Assembly: GCA_902779445.1 (NCBI GenBank)
Contig: CACZBM010000012.1
Location: 1 to 64,000 of the forward strand
From: an uncultured Lachnospiraceae bacterium
GTDB taxonomy: Bacteria; Bacillota; Clostridia; Lachnospirales; Lachnospiraceae
Length of the DNA: 64,000 nt
Direction: 5' to 3'
Made by a program: the position numbers and the translations under genes. Within the stretch, counting starts at the first letter, position 1, and every line of letters begins with the position of its first letter. This document shows, one piece after another, positions 59,802 to 64,000 of this stretch. Below the pieces are notes generated by a model that was not told the DNA's origin, did not search any database, and worked only from the letters and a program-made list of their open reading frames with translations.

Positions 59802-60289
59802 ATAGTCTTCACCGGTTTACCCACGGCCTTTATAACGTAATCTCCGGTCTCCGGAAAGAATTCAACGGTACGACCGAAATTAAGGCCTGTATCCTGGGCG
59901 AGGATCGGTATCTTAAGCTCCGCAAGAACCTTCTTAACAGCTTCAACATTTCTGTCTCCAACGTTTACAAGGGCTGTATTATTGGAGAACGAGAACATCT
60001 TGGCACCGCCCGCTATCTTGGCCGTAAACCTGGACCTCTTTCCGCCCTGAGCCTCCATCAAACGCACGAGCTCCTTGACACCGGTGTCCGCAAATTTAGC
60101 AATATTCTGATTACTTCGGATAGCTGTACTGTCCGGAAGCATTACATGTGCAAGCCCTCCGTTCTTTGTGGCGGTGTCCCTTATGGCCACACCCACACAG
60201 GAACCGAGTCCCAATGTTGTAATACCTTGTCCTTTCGGGCAGAGCTTCAAGTCAGCCATGCCCACTTTTATAAGCTCACTCATATCCAC
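59798..60289 (-). CDS. cheD: Chemoreceptor glutamine deamidase CheD
   Basis: 163 residues. The catalytic cysteine is in LGLGSCVGVAIRD and the histidine in GLAHVMLPDS, with a later threonine/serine position in the family pattern. CheD deamidates receptor glutamines and binds CheC, stimulating its phosphatase. The cheC gene is immediately upstream (35 bp) and a membrane protein gene overlaps the end. Confidence 0.93.
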   Translation of the reverse strand: MDMSELIKVGMADLKLCPKGQGITTLGLGSCVGVAIRDTATKNGGLAHVMLPDSTAIRSNQNIAKFADTGVKELVRLMEAQGGKRSRFTAKIAGGAKMFSFSNNTALVNVGDRNVEAVKKVLAELKIPILAQDTGLNFGRTVEFFPETGDYVIKAVGKPVKTI

Positions 60290-60324
60290 AATCTCCCCAA
60301 GTCCAACGACTGTTCTCTTTTACG

Positions 60325-60954
60325 TCACACATTAATACCAAGTGCTGCAAGTAGTTTGCCGTATGAGGGGAGATCCGGAACAAGGATAAAATATCCGTTC
60401 AAATCATCTTCATTTGAAAATGCCGTCTGGATCATCAGCATTTTGTCTCCTACCATACCGAATTCTATAGCAGGTACCGAAAGGATCGCGCCCGCCATAT
60501 CTATTGTAAGGTCAGGAACGGATTCCGTGATCTTAAGATTGGTCATTGCCGAAAGAGAGTTCAGATAAGCACCAGTGATGATGTTTCCTATCTCTTTCAA
60601 AACGGACTGCTCCATCTCATTTAAGACTTCGCCTCCGCCGGGCTCCATACCCATGGCACTCATCATATTTCCGATCAGCTTCTGTGCCGACTTCTGTTCC
60701 AGAAGGAACATCATGCTTCCCTGAATATCACCCTGTACCAGAACATAGATGCCTGCCATTATCTGTTCTTCACCACCAATGGCTTCACCTATCTGATTGA
60801 AGTCCAAAAGTTCTACTCTGGGAACCTTCATCTCAACCTTTGCCTGAAGCATCTGCGCGAGACTTGATGCCGCATTTCCGGCACCGATGTTTCCGATCTC
60901 CTTCAGAACATCAAAATATATATCATCTACATGGTCCAGATTCAATTCACCCAT
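60325..60954 (-). CDS. cheC: CheY-phosphate phosphatase CheC
   Basis: 209 residues with two copies of the phosphatase motif: KEIGNIGAGNAASSL near residue 16 and LKEIGNIITGAYLNSL near residue 115, each with the Glu and Asn needed to hydrolyse CheY-P. The fold is the CheC/CheX/FliY type. It lies between cheW and cheD; a strong hairpin precedes it at 60987-61013. Confidence 0.93.
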   Translation of the reverse strand: MGELNLDHVDDIYFDVLKEIGNIGAGNAASSLAQMLQAKVEMKVPRVELLDFNQIGEAIGGEEQIMAGIYVLVQGDIQGSMMFLLEQKSAQKLIGNMMSAMGMEPGGGEVLNEMEQSVLKEIGNIITGAYLNSLSAMTNLKITESVPDLTIDMAGAILSVPAIEFGMVGDKMLMIQTAFSNEDDLNGYFILVPDLPSYGKLLAALGINV

Positions 60955-60986
60955 GATCGATCTACCTCCGTTTAAATATGCGCTAA

Positions 60987-61013
60987 GGGGAAACCGGCAG
61001 AACCGGTTTCCCC
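60987..61013 (-). promoter_or_regulatory. Strong stem-loop in the cheW-cheC intergenic region
   Basis: GGGGAAACCGG-CAGAA-CCGGTTTCCCC (11-bp perfect stem). No U-run follows in the direction of transcription, so it is more likely an mRNA stabiliser or partial attenuator that adjusts downstream expression than a full terminator. Confidence 0.6.
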
Positions 61014-61024
61014 GTAAAGACTTA

Positions 61025-61486
61025 TCAGTCTACTTCTCCACCGATTATGGTGGAAAGATCAAGCAGTGAAACAAGACCGTTATCGACCTTTCCGACACCG
61101 CTTATGAACGACTGTACACCACTCTTGGAATCATGGGAAACACTCTCCACATCTTCTTCGCTCAGGTTGTAAACTTTCTTTACCTCGTCCACCAGAACAC
61201 CTATGCTGCTGCTCTGCTCTACCTTCAGAATGATGATCCTGCTCTTTCCGGTGATCTCACCCTCCGGGAATCCCATCCTGACTCTTAAGCTCATAACAGG
61301 AACAACCTCGCCCCGGAGATTGATAACTCCCCTGAAGCATTCAGCGCTCTTGGGAACTCTGGTGATCCTCTGCATACGCACTATGTTGTCGATATACTTG
61401 ATATCAATACCATACTGCTCATTTCCCAAGCCTACTACGATGTACTGGGTTATATCATTGTTTATTACTCTTAATTCATCTGCCAT
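61025..61486 (-). CDS. cheW: Chemotaxis coupling protein CheW
   Basis: 153 residues with the CheW SH3-like double barrel: YIVVGLGNEQYGIDIKYID, then RGVINLRGEVVPVMSLR and IGVLVDEVKKVYNL. It couples receptors to CheA at the membrane array. It starts 18 bp after the cheA stop. The only notable spacing is the 70-bp gap with a hairpin before cheC. Confidence 0.95.
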   Translation of the reverse strand: MADELRVINNDITQYIVVGLGNEQYGIDIKYIDNIVRMQRITRVPKSAECFRGVINLRGEVVPVMSLRVRMGFPEGEITGKSRIIILKVEQSSSIGVLVDEVKKVYNLSEEDVESVSHDSKSGVQSFISGVGKVDNGLVSLLDLSTIIGGEVD

Positions 61487-61504
61487 AATTCAATGCCCCT
61501 CCCA

Positions 61505-63670
61505 TCAGAATAATGCGTTAGAATCAATGATGAGCGCAACTTCACCGTCGCCGAGGATTGTAGCGCCGCTTATGATCCTTGTTGTATTGATATACTTTCC
61601 GAGGGACTTGATAACTATCTCCTGCTGGCCCATGAGTTCATCAACAACAAGACCTGCAAGGCTGTCTCCCTTTTTAACGACTACTATGATCAAGTTCTCA
61701 TTTGTTCTCTCAACCTCAGGAGCATCCAGAACATCCGAAAGTCTGATGATAGGGATAACAGAGCCACGGAGCTGTATTACTTCCTTATTCTCAACGAGTC
61801 TGATCTCGGATATGGGAATATCCTCGATAGTCTGGATATTACCAAGAGCAATGGCATACTTCTCACCGCCGACGAGAACCATGAGCGCCTGGATAATGGC
61901 AAGGGTAAGAGGAAGTCTTACGATAAATGTGGAACCTTCGCCAAGCTTGGTCTTTACTTCCACGTCACCGCCCAGCTGCTCGATGTTACTCTTAACAACG
62001 TCAAGTCCGACGCCTCGTCCGGAAATATCCGTAACCTGCTTCGCCATTGAGAAGCCGGGATCGAAGAGCACATCAATGACTTCCTTATCATTCATCTGAA
62101 GCGCCTGCTCTTCAGGCAGGAAGCCTCTTTCAATGATCTTAGCCCTGACTGCTTCTACATCCACACCGTTACCGTCGTCTCCAACCTCTATGATAACGTT
62201 GTTTCCTTCCTGGTATGCATTTAAGAAGATGGAACCGGTCTCCGGCTTTCCTCTCTCGGATCTCACATCAGGTGTCTCAAGACCATGGTCTGCACTGTTT
62301 CTAAGGAGATGCATCAGAGGATCTCCGATCTGATCCACCACGGTACGGTCAAGTTCTGTCTCTTCACCGGTAATGGTAAGCTGCATTCTCTTGCCCAGCT
62401 TCTTCTCCAGATCTCTGATCATTCTCGGGAACTTCTGAAGAGCACTCTCGATAGGTACCATTCGAACCTTCATGACCGATTCGTGAAGATTGGTGGTAAC
62501 GCTTTCGAGATATTCTACATTCTCTGCAATAGCCTGGCTCTCGGAATTGGATCCTCCGGACATCTGTGCTGCAGAAGAAACGAGTGAGTTCTTCGCTATG
62601 ATAAGCTCGGAAACCAGATTCATGAGATTATCCAGCTTCTCTATATCTACACGTACTGTCTGGCTCGCAACAGGCTTCTTCGGAGGAGCTGATTTCTTTG
62701 AAACTCCTGACTGTGCTGCTGCAGGCTTTGCTGCTTCCGGTGCAGGTGCTGCTGCCGGTGCTGCCTCTGCTGCAGGTGCCGGTGCTGCTTCTGCCGCAGG
62801 TGCTGCCTCCGCTGCAGGTGCTCCGGTTCCGTTAGCGTCGATCATGACTTCATCATATGCTTCTCCCACAACATCCACGATCTCCGAAACAGACTTCATT
62901 GAAGCTATCACCTGATCTATAGGAGCTGAAGTGATCACGAAAATGCTGAATGAAAGATCGAATTTTTCATCCTCGATATCCTGTGATGAAGGATCACTGA
63001 CGATTATCTCGCCTCCGGTCTCTTCTATAGCCTTGAATACAAGGAATGCTCTTGCCGCTTTAAGCATACAGCTGGGATCTACAAATACAGTAAATCCGTA
63101 TACCTGCTTCTCTGCTACGACAGCATCCTTCATGACATCTCTCTGGGCTTCTTCCAAAACCACCTTCTTGTAGAGAGCTTTGTCATCGGCTTCCGGAGCT
63201 GCTGCAGGAGCTGCCTCCGCTGCTGGTGCTTCTGCTGCTGCAGTAGCTGCCGCCTCTGCTGCAGGCGCTGCATCTCCGCCGGCTTCTCCACCCTGAAGGA
63301 TCTTATTCAGCTCGGCTATGATGGATTCGTTATCATCTTCGCCCTCATCGGATGTATCCCTTATGGTATCCACATATCCCTGAATGGCATCAAGTGCCTG
63401 GAAAAGGATATCGATAAGGTTCGAAGCAACCTTCATCTGGCCGCCACGAATAGCTGAAAATACATCTTCTGTGACATGTGTAAGTTTCTGCAGGCGCTTA
63501 TATCCCATTGTTCCGGCCATTCCCTTTAAGGAGTGAGCCGCACGGAATATTTCGTTAATGGAATCTTCGTTTTCCGGATCCTGCTCCAGTGTAAGAAGAT
63601 TGTCATTAAGTGCCTGAATGTGCTCCTGTGATTCGTCCAGGAAAATACCTAAATACTGGCCTACATCCAT
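61505..63670 (-). CDS. cheA: Chemotaxis histidine kinase CheA
   Basis: 721 residues. Domain order: P1 Hpt with His46 in AAHSLKGMAGTMGY; Ala/Pro/Glu-rich linker (about 138-160); a P2-like CheY-binding domain (about 165-275); a second Ala/Pro-rich linker (about 285-330, AAEAAPAAEAAPAP type); P3 dimerisation (about 340-400); P4 ATPase with HLLRNSADHGLE and DDGNGVD and SGRGVGLDVVK; and P5 CheW-like domain. It phosphorylates CheY and CheB. It starts 1 bp after the cheB stop. Confidence 0.97.
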   Translation of the reverse strand: MDVGQYLGIFLDESQEHIQALNDNLLTLEQDPENEDSINEIFRAAHSLKGMAGTMGYKRLQKLTHVTEDVFSAIRGGQMKVASNLIDILFQALDAIQGYVDTIRDTSDEGEDDNESIIAELNKILQGGEAGGDAAPAAEAAATAAAEAPAAEAAPAAAPEADDKALYKKVVLEEAQRDVMKDAVVAEKQVYGFTVFVDPSCMLKAARAFLVFKAIEETGGEIIVSDPSSQDIEDEKFDLSFSIFVITSAPIDQVIASMKSVSEIVDVVGEAYDEVMIDANGTGAPAAEAAPAAEAAPAPAAEAAPAAAPAPEAAKPAAAQSGVSKKSAPPKKPVASQTVRVDIEKLDNLMNLVSELIIAKNSLVSSAAQMSGGSNSESQAIAENVEYLESVTTNLHESVMKVRMVPIESALQKFPRMIRDLEKKLGKRMQLTITGEETELDRTVVDQIGDPLMHLLRNSADHGLETPDVRSERGKPETGSIFLNAYQEGNNVIIEVGDDGNGVDVEAVRAKIIERGFLPEEQALQMNDKEVIDVLFDPGFSMAKQVTDISGRGVGLDVVKSNIEQLGGDVEVKTKLGEGSTFIVRLPLTLAIIQALMVLVGGEKYAIALGNIQTIEDIPISEIRLVENKEVIQLRGSVIPIIRLSDVLDAPEVERTNENLIIVVVKKGDSLAGLVVDELMGQQEIVIKSLGKYINTTRIISGATILGDGEVALIIDSNALF

Positions 63671-63671
63671 A

Positions 63672-64000
63672 TCATTTTACCCCCACGCGTCTTGCGATCG
63701 CATCAGCCACTTTGTCAAGGGGAAGTATCTCACTCACCAGGCCGGTCTGGGCAATTGCTCTAGGCATGCCGTAGACTGCACTGGAAGGCTGATCCTGCGC
63801 GACCACATATATTTTTTTCTGCTTATAAAGGTTCTCAATACCTGCGGTGCCGTCGGCACCCATCCCTGTAAGTACTGCACAGCATATCTCTGCATAAGGT
63901 GAATCCATCAGCGACTCATACATATAATTAGCCGCGGGCTTAACGCCCTCTCTGGCAGGTTCATCGGAATAAAATATCCTCATCCTGTTCCCGCTCTTTC
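63672..64000 (-). CDS. cheB: Protein-glutamate methylesterase CheB, C-terminal part
   Basis: Only about the last 109 codons lie in the window; the frame is open to the right edge without a stop. The methylesterase domain is recognised by VLTGMGADGTAGI and DQPSSAVYGMPRAI, the latter near the catalytic Asp-containing turn. It removes methyl groups from receptors. The receiver domain and the catalytic serine and histidine are outside the window. The internal ATG at 63983 is not the start. Confidence 0.93.
   Translation of the reverse strand, partial: KSGNRMRIFYSDEPAREGVKPAANYMYESLMDSPYAEICCAVLTGMGADGTAGIENLYKQKKIYVVAQDQPSSAVYGMPRAIAQTGLVSEILPLDKVADAIARRVGVK

Overview
The window looks like a chromosomal segment of a motile, anaerobic, low-to-mid GC Firmicute, most likely a member of the Lachnospiraceae. 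The supporting evidence is the gene order cheB-cheA-cheW-cheC-cheD-(orphan)-fliA-fapA-(orphans)-rpsB-tsf, the macromolecular-synthesis operon dgt-dnaG-rpoD-trmK-nif3, a group B [FeFe] hydrogenase next to thioredoxin reductase, an RNase P RNA, an NHLM-type peptide exporter and strong AGGAGG ribosome binding sites. No plasmid, phage, insertion sequence, tRNA, rRNA or CRISPR array was seen. The assignment rests on gene content only.

Layout. 1-2.3 kb: 3' part of a malic enzyme and a HAD-type lipoprotein. 2.4-9.2 kb (minus): accessory cluster A, made of a small chaperone-like protein, a 1015-residue protein with glycine-rich hydrophobic segments, two tandem-GNAT proteins and a helical 474-residue protein. 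9.35 kb: an ArsR repressor. 10-16.7 kb (minus): a four-gene signalling operon with an ECF sigma factor, a hybrid kinase lacking its phosphoacceptor histidine, a hybrid kinase fused to a DegV domain, and a response regulator with an HD-GYP output. 17-25.5 kb (minus): cell-surface region with a low-complexity secreted protein interrupted by an in-frame amber codon, a PrsW-type membrane protease, two small or polytopic membrane proteins, a second ECF sigma factor, a 932-residue surface protein and a double-glycine leader peptide carrying a zinc ribbon. 25.6-27.9 kb: a Zn/Cd-type P-type ATPase with a detached HMA protein.

28.2-35.7 kb (plus): accessory cluster B, a second version of cluster A with chaperone-like, 968-residue hydrophobic and tandem-GNAT genes, plus a membrane protein with a degenerate GGDEF domain and a short basic protein. 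35.8-41 kb (minus): the NHLM-type exporter (ATP-binding/permease, peptidase/ATP-binding/permease, short HlyD-like protein). 41-45 kb: spermidine-synthase-like methyltransferase, trxB, [FeFe] hydrogenase and rnpB. 45-54.8 kb: housekeeping genes. 55-64 kb: the distal end of a flagellar/chemotaxis operon.

The most interesting part is the pair of related clusters A and B. Both start with a small protein resembling a YbjN/type III secretion chaperone, then a roughly 1000-residue protein with three helical, Gly/Ala-rich hydrophobic segments near the C-terminus, then members of one family of two-domain GNAT proteins. Of five GNAT paralogues, three keep the acetyl-CoA loop and two have lost it. I read this as a candidate undescribed chaperone/membrane-active protein/modifier system. 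That reading is inference. A second theme is unusual signalling architecture: the DegV-kinase fusion, the histidine-less kinase, the ECF sigma-PrsW operon with a 42-residue membrane protein, and the degenerate GGDEF protein. Intergenic regions hold at least three families of short palindromic repeats, several with terminal inverted repeats or local tandem expansion.
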